From NCBI RefSeq assembly GCF_022682495.2, contig NC_071388.1, positions 11,499,171 through 11,563,170 of the forward strand: a DNA stretch of 64,000 nt, written 5' to 3'. Below the pieces are notes generated by a model, which was not told the DNA's origin, did no database searches, and saw only the letters and a program-made list of their open reading frames with translations. A program made the position numbers and the translations under genes. Below, in pieces: positions 23,781 through 35,989 of the stretch (position 1 is its first letter; each line of letters starts with the position of its first letter). This stretch comes from Desmodus rotundus (taxonomy: Eukaryota > Chordata > Mammalia > Chiroptera > Phyllostomidae).

Positions 23781-26140
23781 TCAACCATCCTGGCAAAGTG
23801 GGCATTTCTATCTTAATTGTTTCACATCCCTGACGCAGTGGAAGGCGTCAGCCTTTTGTTGCCCTTTCTTGGTCTGTTTGTACAGTTTGCTCTGCGCGTG
23901 TCAATCCAGAGAGTCAGCAAGCGCTTCCAGAGCAAAACCAGATTTTACTGGAGCCAGGGGCAAAACTGATAACAGTGCGGAACAAAACACTTCCAGCAGG
24001 TTCTGCACTAGAATAGGCTGGCTTTCATCTCAGTGACAGAAATAAAAACACTGGACAATGTCTATTGAAACTGTTAAGGAGAAAGTAAGCCCTGTTTTGT
24101 ATTAAAAACATCCTTAATTAAAAAGATTATTTATAAAACTGTATCAATTAACTTTTGGTGACTCTACATGTAGTTATGGCCTGTTTCTCTCTCTCTTTCT
24201 TAGCATTTTATCCCCCTACTCTCTCTCTTTCACACACACAAAAATAAACAAGAACCAGCATATGGAGATATTTTGTACTCCCTTAGAAAGAAATCTGAAC
24301 CGTTTAAAAAATTGTTTAGCATAACCCCACAGAATCATCTGCCTAATTTTATTTATTTTGGCAAAGATGCCGTCACAGATGTTCATTATTACAAGATGAA
24401 AACACATTCAGAGTGCGGTCGATGGCTCACAGTGAGGTGGAGCTGCAGCCCATGCAGCAAAGAATCTCAGTACATTTTATAAGTGAGTTTATGTGTGACC
24501 TGGTCATGAGTTAGTGAGTGCGTTTTAGCCACTCCTAAGAGTCTGGTTTCCTTTTAGGACACAGAGGTAAATTCACTTAACCCTATTAGAAGCTGTTGAG
24601 ATAATTGAGCAATCTCCCCGTTAATGGAAGAGGGGCGGAACTGCATGTAGGTGAAAAAGCCTTCAAAGGGAGGTTTTGGAGGATCTGGGGAAGATAAAAT
24701 GCCCAGGCTGCTGCTTTGATCACTTTCTCAGGCCAGCGAACCTGCACTGCAACCTGGGGAATTTGGACCTAGAGGTTACAGTTTCTTTTCACACAGGAAT
24801 TCTGCGTGACCTTGTCAACTCTGAGAGCAGTGCGATAAACAGCCCAGAGCTCTCAGGAATGACCATGTTTTAAACGTTCTATAAATAGAACCTGTGGTTC
24901 ATTATTAAGCTCTCAAGTCTGTCTAGTAACTGAACAATGAAACTATCAACCTGAATAGCTAATTCCTCCACAGTTTCAAAGACTGAAGTTTGGATCGGCT
25001 TCCTTCCTCATACTCATTATCGACAGAACTTCTTGGTTCTCATCCTGCTTTATTGAAAATGTATGTTTCTTTTTATATCTTCATATTATTTGCATTGCTA
25101 ATAAAAGCTCTGCATATGCAGGCAGCACCCCAATTTAATGAATGCATCCAAATTACTTCCTTACACATACATATAATTTTAATGAGGACCTGCTCTTAAG
25201 GGTGGGATCCATTTTGCATAGATGCATTATTTAAAAAATTTGGTGAGGTTTGCTAAAATGCACAGTTTCTATTTTCTTCACTCCAGTTTTACAAACAAAT
25301 ATCTCTGTTGCAAACATTAGCTCTTTCGTCTCTAAAGGAGGTTGTCCCTGCTGTTATGAAATCCTTGGACCTTCATCCTCTTCGAAATTTAACTCCCAAA
25401 CCTCAATTGAATTGCAAAAGCCTATTAAAGTTTAAGAACAGCTTATATTATATTCAGATACGGTAATCCCAAAATGATAATACTAAAACAACAATGTCTT
25501 TGTTTAAGAGACTCACTCCTAACATAGCAGGCCTGCTGAAAGCATGTTAGGCAGAACTTTTCATTTAATAAAACTCGCAGAAACTAGATCAGGCAACCAC
25601 TGTTACTATAGGCCACCTGCCAGGGCATATTACACTTGTTATATGGAACCGACCATTACAATGTTTTCCATTTAGATGAATTCTGCTCCTGGAGCCAAAA
25701 GCATGTTTAGGCTCACGAAAATATTCACTTTCTCCCCCGTATGAATAGGTTCTGCATACACTTACCACACTCATTTTATCATTTTGTCGTCGATTCCCAC
25801 ATTTATCCTAGGTCTAAATTCTGTTATCCTATCTCAAAAAAATGATAAATTGTTTAACATATTTGCTCTAAATTGTGTTTCCAGAAATGGTGACTATCAC
25901 CAAATTAGTTCTGCTGTTACTGTACTACACAAAAGGCATGCTTATGTCTGATAGCAACAAACCACTTTAATTGTGTTAAATGTATTTAACAGCCTCGATA
26001 TTTCCTCCTATGTATCTCACATGGACACATGTTGTTTTGCTGCCTAATATTCCCAGAGGCTGGAAGTACTCATGTATATATCCTTTCAGGAATGAGATGA
26101 GTCATCGGGAATGTGAATAATAATATTTCAAAATAGAAGG
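23780..26140. other. Unique DNA, no gene
   Basis: No repeat family is recognised in 2.3 kb apart from a short CT/CA-rich run near 24185-24245. Small open frames here lack protein similarity. Confidence 0.5.
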
Positions 26141-26149
26141 CATTTTAGT

Positions 26150-26225
26150 GATCAACTTTTCATAGATAAGAGGCACGAGACCCAGAAAATAAGTGACTTG
26201 CTACCATCTTAAATCTTCGTTTTTG
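26150..26225 (-). mobile_element. MIR fragment
   Basis: 'aagaggcacgagacccagaa' followed by 'aataagtgacttgctacc' matches an antisense MIR core. Confidence 0.5.
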
Positions 26226-26329
26226 AATGGCAAAAAGATAAATAGGGAAAGAAGGTACAAAGTAACTGGGGATTTGCATTTATGCTATGATATTATTTAT
26301 TGATATTTAGATTAATTTAACAGATGTAC

Positions 26330-26580
26330 ATAGAGCTTTTCTCCTGTTTTGAGACCTATTCTTAGTGATGGAGATGAAGACTCAGCCTCCAGGGGTTGGC
26401 TGCCTATTGGGGAAGTTAGCTACCTCCCAGAGGTCTCTTACACTTACGTGGCTGCTAGATCTTAAACTTCATGAAAGCAGAAGTTGTTGTCTCCTTCACT
26501 GGTGAATCTGAGCATTTATAAATGGACCTGGAACACAGTTGATACTCAGTAGGTATTTGTTGAGTTAAAGAACCAGTACA
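26330..26580 (+). mobile_element. L2-like LINE 3' fragment
   Basis: 'cttaaacttcatgaaagcag' near 26461 and 'gttgatactcagtaggtatt' near 26539 followed by 'tgttgagttaaagaa' is the L2 3'-end signature. The upstream part is more diverged. Confidence 0.5.
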
Positions 26581-26589
26581 TACATACTG

Positions 26590-28060
26590 TATGTTAATGG
26601 TGTACACTGTAAGATTTATTACACTGCAGATGTCATTGAGTTGTTCCCGGGGAGCAAAGAGGATGCTGTGCATTGAAGAAGGCATGCCCTCGTTACCAGT
26701 TTAGCTCCCCTGGAGGTAGAGTTTTCATTTATTGGACCTGCCTGAGGTTTTAAAACATTTGACAGGTGTTTCGCTTAGCACTTCTAAGAAGTTATATGCC
26801 CTGAGCATAACATGCCTTAATATATAAATAAAATTTTTACCTTGTTATGGCTATTCAAAATGAAAGCTATTAAAACTATGCTCTTATTTTTCACAGTTGA
26901 AGACCAAATGGAGACTTGAAAATGAGTCACGCGAAACCGCCCGCGGCACATCCGCATAGCGTGCTGAAAGAAGGTGACTTAGCCACAAAGTACACCCTGG
27001 AATGCGTCAGGGCGTCCACAGCACAGTATCCTACTACACGAACATTCCAGAGAATGATTATGCTGTGCCATGTTTGTAATAAGAAGGGGACAAGCACGGA
27101 GGCAAGGGGATAACTTAGAGCTTTATTTTCCCTCTTTCCTCGGTATTTTCTCCTCCAGAAAAATATGAAGCACAGCCCATCAGGGGCAAAGTCCAAATCG
27201 TAACAAAGAGTCGTCATGTAGCACAAGTATGCAAAATAAGTACAGAGTATTGTGTCAAATGTTTGTGTCATATTTAAGAGTAGAAGCAACAATTTAGAAC
27301 AGTGTATTCTAGGGAAGTTCAATAATAAAATTCAAAATAGAAAAATACCCTCCATTCATACATTACATAACAACAGAAGTTTCGGTGGGGTAAAAACTTT
27401 GGAGATGCATTAGAAATTCTTACAGATGCGGAGGTTAAAAGAACCCTGTTAATCACTGTTACGTGGGAGAAACCTCCTCTCCTGATAGCATGTGAATAAT
27501 CATTTTCTGGCCGTACACTTTCAAAAATATCTCATGTCACGGGCCAGAAAAATGGCTCATCAGTGAATTGCGTCTCAGTCACAGTCCAGAATGTTCTCAA
27601 GTTTTAGAAAATATCACTATGTACTCAGCATATTTAATTAATCTTATGACAAGTCCATTTAATTGAGCTCCACTCCCATCTCTCTCCTTTCTCACACATG
27701 GAGTTTCCACGTTTTCCTCTCTAATTCTCAGTTTGATCGTGAGGTGAAAAATATGGTTTATGTCTCCCTGAGACATTTGAGATGTCATCTGCTTGCCATT
27801 TCTAACACATACAGAGATGATTTGGTGGCGAAAGATAGACACCATTATAAAAAATAAACTTACTGTTTTCTTCTTTAAACTTACCTTTACATTAACGTTG
27901 TAAAATATTAAAGCTTTTAAACCATGTTTAGTGAGAAGAATGGAACCAGCTGTGATACTCGCCCCCCAAACTCCCTGCTAGACTTGCTTTATCAGACTCC
28001 AAAGCCAGCAGAAGTTTCATGGTTCTGTCCATTTCAGTGAAGTTTACGGATGTGGCCTGA
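26590..28060. other. Unique DNA; CpG cluster at 26925-26965
   Basis: No gene is recognised. An open frame of 65 codons begins at 26916 within an isolated CpG cluster (seven CpGs in about 45 bases) and ends at 27113. It has an acceptor-like pyrimidine-AG upstream but no similarity I know, and may be chance. Confidence 0.4.
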
Positions 28061-28068
28061 ACACCTGA

Positions 28069-28284
28069 CAGGGTTGCCAGATTTAGCAAATAAAAATATC
28101 ATTTGGCCCAGTTAAACTTGAATTTCAGATTAACGAAGAATATATTTTTAGTGTATGTATGTCCCAAGCATTGCATGGTATTCCAAGCTTACGTGAGACA
28201 TACTTATCCTAAAAAAAAAATTTACTTATTTTTATATGAAATCCAAACTTAACTAGGTGCCCTGTATTTTGTCAGATAACTCTG
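28069..28284. mobile_element. Palindromic MITE (MER53-like)
   Basis: The left arm begins CAGGGTTGCCAGATTTAGCA. The right arm, reverse-complemented, begins CAGAGTTATCTGACAAAATA, and the arms remain complementary for most of their length. The centre carries 'gtatgtcccaagcattgcat'. This is the common placental palindromic repeat with ends of this type; I think it is MER53 but am not certain of the name. A sister copy is at 54101-54288. Confidence 0.7.
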
Positions 28285-28299
28285 GAAATGAAATACACA

Positions 28300-29940
28300 T
28301 GGAGAGGCAGTTACCAATAATATTGATGAGATTATTTCTCTTCACAAGGAAGATAGTGCCATATACGAGAGGATTTGTACCATGATTAGACCAGCACTGT
28401 GACAAATTAATTGAGACAAAGCTAAGTTTCTATGGAGAGACTTCATTCAGTAAGGACAGTTTGCTTCAGTGAAAGTCTGCATGCAACATGCCCCAAGGGG
28501 TGTAGATTGTTTGATTCTAAAAATTCATTTCATTCAACGAATATGTATGGTCCACCCTTTGCCAAGCATTGGAAAAACAGCTCATGCTGTTTCTTATCAA
28601 ACAAAGAGAAAACAAATTTAGACCGAGATGCATGCATGTCCATATACAGACAATGGGATGGTGTTCAGTAAATATCAGTTCATAAATAATCACATGGTTC
28701 TTTTCTCTTTCCTCGTTACTGAGTGTGCTTTGCACAAGCCACACTATGAATTAGCTGCTCATCTGCGTGAAAATGAGTGAAATGAGAATGCTTCCATATC
28801 TTAGTAGCCTTCTTTTTGTTTTTCGAATTTCTAGAACTCTTATGGACTGCACTACATCATTCAGTTCTTAATTACAACCTATCCTAGCTGATTTTCATCT
28901 GATTGTTGCAACTGTACGAGCTTGCCCCACAAACAAAATTTTCATAAGTATTTTGCTTCCCTTTAATAACTTGTGGTATCTGATTTACTGAGTGATGAAT
29001 AAGCCTGGAGAAAGACTTTAATTTGTTTGAAAAGTTACTCAGGAACCTTCAAGGGAATTGATGTCAGTTAATATTAATTTCAAATTATTCCTGTAAGAAC
29101 AAAAAGGGTTCATGTATAATCAAGAGAGATTTTCCTTGTGTTAGTCACTTTTGATTTTGTATTCAGATGGAATTACATGCATTCTTTGTAGGCTGGCCTC
29201 TTAGAGTAGCCAGGAACCCGGGAAATTGATGAAAAATTGCATTGCATTTATCAGATAAGAGTAAATCCATAATGATGATTCACTTTAATTGTGTTTAACT
29301 GTAATGGCCTTAGCAAGGATTAAAATTCCCGAAAGAAACTTGTTTACCAACGTGAAGAATGAAAAAACGGTGAAGAAAGTCTTTAGTGCAGATCCGCAGA
29401 ATATATTGTTCGGTGATTTTCTCATAAAATTGGCAAATACACATGCACTTTTTATCACTTAGCCCTTATCACTGCACCTTTACTTATTTATTTTGTCATG
29501 CTTCTAATAAAATATGAATTTTCTTTAAAAAGTAGCTTTTATGCTTTTATGGAGGCAACTTTCATTCTATTAATTGTTTCCTCATGTAACTTTTTAATGA
29601 TAGAACCATTAATACATAATAGAAACTTTGCATTCCATAATTCATTAATTAATTTAAATTAATTTTGTAAGAAGGACCAAAAAGCTACATATGTTTGTTA
29701 AGACTGAGTGAAACAGAGACAAACTTGAAACATTTGGGAGGCAACTTTGGACGCCAAACACAGCCTAAAGGTGATACACCCTTTGCTGTGCTTTTAAGTG
29801 GTGTGGCGCCTAAACAGCGGGATAAACGCGCTGACATTTACAGCGGCCCCAATTAGAGACAAGTTATCTTAATGCACCCCTTGGCATCTCAGAGCACACC
29901 CGCTCTACATAAAGGACTTAGATTTACGGTGTGAAAGCAG
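28300..29940. other. Unique DNA; possible regulatory patch at 29750-29940
   Basis: No gene is recognised. The last 190 bases are GC-richer, contain several CpGs in an AT-rich setting, and include homeodomain-like CCAATTAGAG and GATA/TTATCT-like strings. This is only an inference of function. Confidence 0.4.
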
Positions 29941-29954
29941 CCTAGCATATGGGC

Positions 29955-30420
29955 CATCGCTCTTTTTTCCTTTATGTTTCTTTAACAAGGAAAATACCAA
30001 ACATAAGCAAAAGTGGAGAGAATAGTATCATAAACCCCCATGCACCTTCACCATTTCCAGGAAGTCTCAGTGCCCATCTTGTCTCCTCTGTCCCCTCACC
30101 CTCTCCCGGCTCATGGGTTGTTTTGAAGGAAATGCCAAACATCAGGACTATTTCTGTGTGTATCTCTAAAAGACACGCACTTCAGAAAATGTAAAAACAA
30201 TACCATTTTCACGTCTAATAAATAAGGAACAATTCATTAAATTCAAATATCCAATCTGTGTCCAGATGTTCCTGATTGGCTCATAACTTTAAAAGAAAAT
30301 TTGTTTAGTTCAGGAACGAAATAAGTCTACACATTATAATTGTTACTATGTTGGCGTATCTTCTAAGCTCTTAATCTATAGATTCTCCTTCTGTCCCTGA
30401 AATTTGCTGAAGGAAACAAC
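29955..30420. mobile_element. Old LINE fragment (L1M-like)
   Basis: 'gaatagtatcataaacccccatg', then 'gttttgaaggaaatgccaaa' near 30122, 'tgtatctctaaaagacacgc' near 30158 and 'tgattggctcataactttaa' near 30273 follow the order of a frequent ancient LINE-derived repeat. The strand and exact subfamily are not assigned. Confidence 0.5.
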
Positions 30421-30429
30421 TAAAAAACA

Positions 30430-31490
30430 CACCCATTTTAAAATATTTTTGTAGATAAAATAGAGAGTACTGAGTATTTTAATATAATACCTGTTATTTT
30501 TAGTCAAATGTTTCATATATATTTAAAATATGTTTTCTTTACTAGAATAGATATTCACCTTCATAGAAGACATTGTTAAAAACTAAAATATGAATTTAGG
30601 AACATTGCCTTATAACTTAAATATAGAACCTACTTAAGTTTTCATTTTTTTCGCCAAGCTTTTGAACTGTCCAAACCTAAAACCAATAGCAATTCTTTTA
30701 GAAACTCATTTTTATTTATTTTTCCCAAAGTAATTAATGTTTTTAGTGAAATAACTTTTTTCTAGTTATATTTACTCTATTCTGTATCAACTAATGCATG
30801 TAAGTAAAGTAACAATGAATAGAATAAGCAGGCTGAAGGAAAACATAATGTCTTTTGGAGCTAAAACTCAAATGGAGAGGGTGACGGTGTGCAAGGGAAC
30901 TAGAGCAGGATGTTTTACGGGAGAAATAAAGAAAGCTGAGCAAATTGGTTAAGCAGAGTTTTGTTAAATTCAAAGAAAATATAAAGATAACTTTCATGAA
31001 CTTGAGAAAATATGGAAATAATAAAAATGTCATTTTCCTAAAGTAAATACTTAATATTTTGATACTGTTTTTCAGATGCATGCAGCTATACTTGGCTAAT
31101 ATTTATGGTGTTTATTCTGCCCAGAAATATGCTAAATAATTTATCTTACTTAAATCTCAGGACAAGTAGATACTGTTCAGGAATATCGGTTTGTAACACA
31201 ACCCAATAGTAGTTGAAGCTATAGTTGAATAATATTTATTCCCTAGAGCGAGTATGTAATTGACAGGTGTGGAAAATGCTCTCAGACCAGAATGCTTTTA
31301 GTAATCCTAATATCTCTAAAATGGTCATTAAACCTAGACTTTACTAGAAAGAATAAAAACATAATTTTGTTTATATTGCAATGATATTTTTACATTTTAT
31401 AAGAGTACATCCAAAATTTATTTGTATTAACAATATAACGAAAGATTGACAATGATTTCAATACGTCTGAGTCAATTAATAAAGTTCTGA
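30430..31490. other. AT-rich unique DNA
   Basis: Nothing recognisable. The minus-strand frame at 30791-31081 has no protein similarity. Confidence 0.5.
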
Positions 31491-31499
31491 TTAGAAAGA

Positions 31500-31740
31500 A
31501 TAAATATTTATTGTAGAACATTGGAAACATGAAAGAACATGCAGAACAAAATAAAAACAGATTACTTATAATCTCACTATCCAGTGCTAATAAGCATTAC
31601 TATTTTGGTGTATAATATTTTAATCATTTTCTCATGTGTGTTAGTGTGCATGCATATTTGTGTGCATTTTCTTTAGCAAAATGTGATTGTCCCATGTAGA
31701 CAGCTTTGTTACATCATAGTCACCACTGTGTAGTGTGGCG
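31500..31740. mobile_element. Old L1-like fragment
   Basis: 'cttataatctcactatccag' near 31565 and 'ttttggtgtataatatttta' near 31602 recall a diverged LINE1 3' segment. Low certainty. Confidence 0.4.
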
Positions 31741-31764
31741 TGAGACTTATCCCAGCACCATGTG

Positions 31765-31965
31765 CTGTTTAAAATCTCTGGAATCTGACTGTCCAGTGGG
31801 CGAGGTTCTGCTTCCATCTGTTGCTGGCTGTGTGGCCGTGGCAAGTCACGGAGTCCCCTAAGCACGAGACTCCTCATTGCCAATATGGAATAATGGAATA
31901 ATAGTAGTATGTCATTTGTAGGTTTGAATGGGGAAATCCCTGGGAAGTGTTTGGTTCAGGAAATA
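31765..31965 (+). mobile_element. MIR SINE
   Basis: 'ggctgtgtggccgtggcaag' near 31826 and 'gagactcctcattgccaata' near 31866 are MIR core segments in order. Confidence 0.65.
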
Positions 31966-31969
31966 TTAT

Positions 31970-33090
31970 ATTTGTAATGGCAGTTTAGTGAGCCATTATT
32001 TTTATATGCTTTATTTAAAAAAAAACACATTGTTTCATAGGAAATTCTTTTATATGTGGGAGCAGAATATATCCATGTTGATACACTAACCTTCAAAAGA
32101 TTGTGATTATACAACTTTTGCTATTGTTATTTATAGAAGGCAATTAAATCATGACAGGAGCAACTTTACAGAAAACACAAAACAGATATAATTACCAATA
32201 AAATAAGAAAATGGTTTATGAAATATTTAAATTATAAGCCCTCATTTTAAGTGGCCTTACTGTCTTCTAAGTTGCATTTATTCTTTGTAAAGCATATTTA
32301 CTGCCCACTGGGACAAAAGAGATTATATTTTGAATATATATAATCTGAATTTCCAGAACTTGACCAAAGTTTTCAACTGGTTACTAAGTTTGTGTTGAAA
32401 AAAAATTTAACAAGTTAATGGGGCATAAAACATTGTTTAAAATCGTCATTCCTGGTCTAACACAGTGGTTAATATTTTACTGACTTGCATGTTTTTCCTG
32501 TTCACGCTTATTGAGTCCCTTAATTCCCACGATTCAAAGAAATTAATTAACCAAAAGAGTTCCTATTTGCGAGCATGTCACTTCTGGGAATAAATGTGTC
32601 TACAATGAAATCCATGCCACTTTTAACACTGAGTAGTATTACTGGACAAGGTTGAGTCATACAATATCCATTAATTTTGAAATGTCTCAATCATATATCA
32701 TGGAACCAGGAACTTCAGTTTTTCACAAAGATCACACCGTGAAACCCCCTTGTTGGGTTGCAGGTTGAGTTTGTGAGCATCACAACAAAAGATGGGTTTC
32801 AATTAATTCTCCCTCTGTGGGATCACAACGAGCATGTCATTTGCAAGGATATCTTTCTGTTTCCATGTTTATATCCTTTGGAGTTTCTTCAGTCCTGCAG
32901 GCCCATTGCTTCTTTCAAGTGGTTGCTTAAGTGCTTTACAGAATAAGAAAGATTTGGAAGCACCATAACAAAGTATTGAAAATTTTAATAATCTCAACCA
33001 TGCTGATTCATATTTAAGGGTCCAAACAATTATTATTCTTTCCTTTGTTTAATTAATCCATTAATTAATTAATTTAGTTTGGAAGGCATG
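31970..33090. other. Unique AT-rich DNA
   Basis: No gene or repeat is recognised except short A/T runs and a 'ttaattaa'-rich patch at about 33047-33075. Confidence 0.5.
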
Positions 33091-33743
33091 ATTAAAAGTT
33101 CAAAAATCGCAGACTTCTGACCAAGATGGAGGTATAGGTAGATATGCTTTCCTTCCTCACACAACCAAAAGAAGGACAACCACAAATTTAAAAACAAAAA
33201 ACAACCAGGACTGCCAGAAAATCAAACTGTATGGAAGTCTGACAACCAAGAAATTAAAGAAGAAGTATTTATCACTGGTAGGAGGCATGGAGATGGGCAG
33301 TCGGGGCCGTGGCTGGCAGACTGAGTGAGAATGGTACCACATTTGTGTGCGGATAAACTGGGAGGAACAACTGAGGAGTGAGACAGACCACACAACCCAG
33401 GGTTCCAACACAGGAAACTAAAACCCCAAAACCTCTGGCTATAAAAACCTATGGGAATTGCGGCTGTGGGATAAACTCCTAGCCTCACAGGAGAGTTTGT
33501 TGGAGAGACCCACGGGGTCCTAGAATGTAAACATACCCACCCACCTGGTAATCAACACCAGAAGGGCCCAATTCATTTGTGGGTAGTGGAGAAAGTGACT
33601 GAAAGCCTGCAGAGAGCCAAGCAGGTGGCGTTCTTCCCTCTCGGGCCCCTCCCCCACATAAGGCAACCTGGGTTGCCCCACCTGGTGAATACATAAGGTT
33701 TCGCCCCTTACTATTATAACACACATGCTGAGTCAAAAAAAAT

Positions 33744-34596
33744 ATGGCCCAAATGAAAGAACAGATCAAAACTCTAGAAAAAGAACTGTGTGATGAAGAG
33801 ATAAGCAACCTATCAGATGCCAAGTTCAAAACACTGGTAGTCGGGATGCTCACAGAAATGATTGAGTATGGTCACAAAATAGAGGAAAAAGTGAAGGCTA
33901 TGCAAAGTGAAATGAAGAAAAATATATAGGGAACCAACAGTGAAGCGAAGGAAAATGGGACTCAAATCAATGGTTTGGAGCAGAAGGAAGGAATAAATAT
34001 TCAACCAGAACAGAGTGAAGAAACACGAATTCAAAAAAATGAGGAGAGGTTTAGGAAGCTCAGGGACAACTTTAAACATTCCAACATCTGAATCATAAGG
34101 GGGCCAGAAGGAGAAGAGAAAGAGCAAGAAATTGAAAACTTATTTGAAAAAATAAAGAAGGAGAACTTCCCTAATATGGCAAAGGCACTAGACTTCCAGG
34201 ATGCCCAGGAAACTCAGAGAATCTCAAAGAAAAAGGACCCAAAGAGGAACATGCCAAGACACTTCATAATTAAATTACCCAAGATTAAAGATAAGGAGAG
34301 AATCTTAACAGCAGCAAGAGAAAAGGAGAGAGTTACCTACAAAGGATTTCCCATAGGACTATCAGTGGACTTCTCAAAAGAAACCTTAAAGAGGGGGTAA
34401 TTTCCAGCCAAGAAGAGTCTGGAAAGAAGTATTCAAAGTCATGAAAAGCAAGGATCTACATCCAAGATTACTCTATCCAGCAAAGCTAGCATTTAGAATG
34501 GAAGGGCAGATAAAGTGCTTCCCAGGTAAGATCAAGTTAAAGGAGTTCATCATCAGCAAGCCCTTATTATATGAAATGTTAAAGGGACTTGTCTAA
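33744..34596 (+). pseudogene. HAL1/L1 ORF1p remnant
   Basis: ORF1p is the RNA-binding, trimer-forming protein of L1-type retrotransposons. The reading frame opens with MAQMKEQIKTLEKEL, a coiled-coil N-terminus. It has a stop at about 33927 and another at about 34089, and otherwise stays in one frame up to 34400. The RRM-like start IIRGPEGEE follows the second stop. The C-terminal domain is recognised by 'RHFIIKLPKIKDKERIL' and 'VTYKGFPIGLSVDFS'. Near 34395 the frame shifts; the normal C-terminus then continues in another frame to a stop at 34594-34596. Two stops and one shift make it non-functional, but it is better preserved than the other LINE proteins here. No ORF2 follows, which supports HAL1. 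Confidence 0.8.
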
Positions 34597-35012
34597 GAAA
34601 CAGAAGATCAAAACTATGAACAGTAAAATGACAACAAACTCACAACTATCAACAACTGAACCTAAAACAAAAACAAAAACGAACTAAGCAAACAATGAGA
34701 ACAGGAACAGAATCAAAGACATGGAGATCACATGGAAGGTTATCAGTGAGGAGGGAAAGGGTGGAAATGGGGGTAAAGGTACAGGGAATAAGAAGCATAA
34801 ATGGTAGGTACAAAACAGACAAGGGAAGGTTAAGAACAGGATAGGAAATGGAGAAGCCAAAGAACTTATAAGTATGACCCATGGACATGAACTAAGCAGG
34901 GGAGTAGGGGGAGAATGCTGGTGGGGGGGGTTGCCTGGCAGAGGGGGATAAAGGAGAGAAAAAAAATGGGACAGCTGTAATAGTGTAATCAATAAAATAT
35001 TTTTTAAAAGTT

Positions 35013-35237
35013 GATATTGCTTAATAGAGACAGACTCATAGATGGAGAGCAGGCTGACAGCTCTGGGGGGAGGGGTGGATGTGGGGTGGAGGGACTGAGC
35101 AAAAAAGAGAGAAAGAACCCATGGACAAGGACAGTGGTGTGGGGACTGCAGGGCGTGGCTTGGGGAGGAGGCGGTAGAGGGCATGGGAGATAAATAGCAA
35201 TGGAAAAAACACAATGTAAATAAATAAATTAATGTAA
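35013..35237 (+). mobile_element. L1 3' UTR tail attached to HAL1
   Basis: 'taatagagacagactcatagatgg' and 'gggagataaatagcaatgga' followed by an A-rich tail match the same L1 3' end seen antisense at 46016-46394. It is truncated to about 225 bp. Confidence 0.75.
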
Positions 35238-35249
35238 AAAAGTTCAAAA

Positions 35250-35980
35250 CTCTCTGAAGCATTGAAGGGCAGAGGAATAAAGCAGCTGATTACTAGCATG
35301 CCTCTTTTTTATTAGTAACATACTAAACTGTATACCTCTTGAAAACTGAGATATTTTATTTTTCTTTGTATTCCAATATGTTGCCTAATCTATCATATTA
35401 ATAGATATTTGTTTGCATAAGACCAATAAGAAAATAAATTCATTTTCTAATTCAATTTTTGCCTTGAATAAAGAATTTTTTAATATCTTAAACCAGCAGC
35501 CAAATTATACTTAGATTTGGTATCATGAAAATCACCATTGCACAAGTATTTATTCTGTCTCTAGATAGTAGCTCTTTCTTTCCTACCATCTAGGAGATCT
35601 TGGGCAAACAATTGAAATGTTTCAAGTGAAACACGCTATCTGTACCTTGAATATGTGATCATAATGTTAGTTTCAAGGATGTTAAGAGAATTAAATCACT
35701 TGACATGTTACAAAATTCCAGTGTAGTATTGAGGCTCATAGTTTGTGTTCAGTGTTCTGTTACACAATGTCAAATGGATTATCTTCTCTTTCTTTTCTCA
35801 GTTGCTTAAACCAATTGTTCTTTATGTTTGGACCACACAATTATTGTACAACTTTCCCCAGCCCCTGGAATTTTTATTTGACTTTGTTGTTGTCATTAAA
35901 AGAAGATAAACATATATGTTTAAGTTGTTAAAACTAAGAGGTAGTGATTTGGGTAATGAGACTCATTTTTTTCCTGATGA
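35250..35980. other. AT-rich unique DNA
   Basis: No gene or family is recognised. Confidence 0.45.
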
Positions 35981-35989
35981 AACTTTGGG

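Larger units (their letters stand above)
33106..35237 (+). mobile_element. HAL1 plus L1-tail composite insertion
   Basis: The whole block is flanked by an exact 12-bp duplication, AAAAGTTCAAAA, at 33094-33105 and 35238-35249. From the left it holds an L1-like 5' UTR (YY1-like CAAGATGG near 33121), an ORF1 remnant, a HAL1-type 3' UTR ending in AATAAAATATTTTTT near 35005, and then a separate L1 3' end to an (AAAT)-type tail. ORF2 is absent, as expected for HAL1. A third AAAAGTT at 35006-35012 lies at the junction of the two parts. Either two retrotranspositions used the same site, or a chimeric RNA was inserted once. Confidence 0.75.

Noticed and set aside
34649..35299. Long minus-strand frames (up to 192 codons) rich in S, P, L and F
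   Set aside because: They are the antisense of the A/G-rich HAL1 and L1 3' UTRs, not genes.
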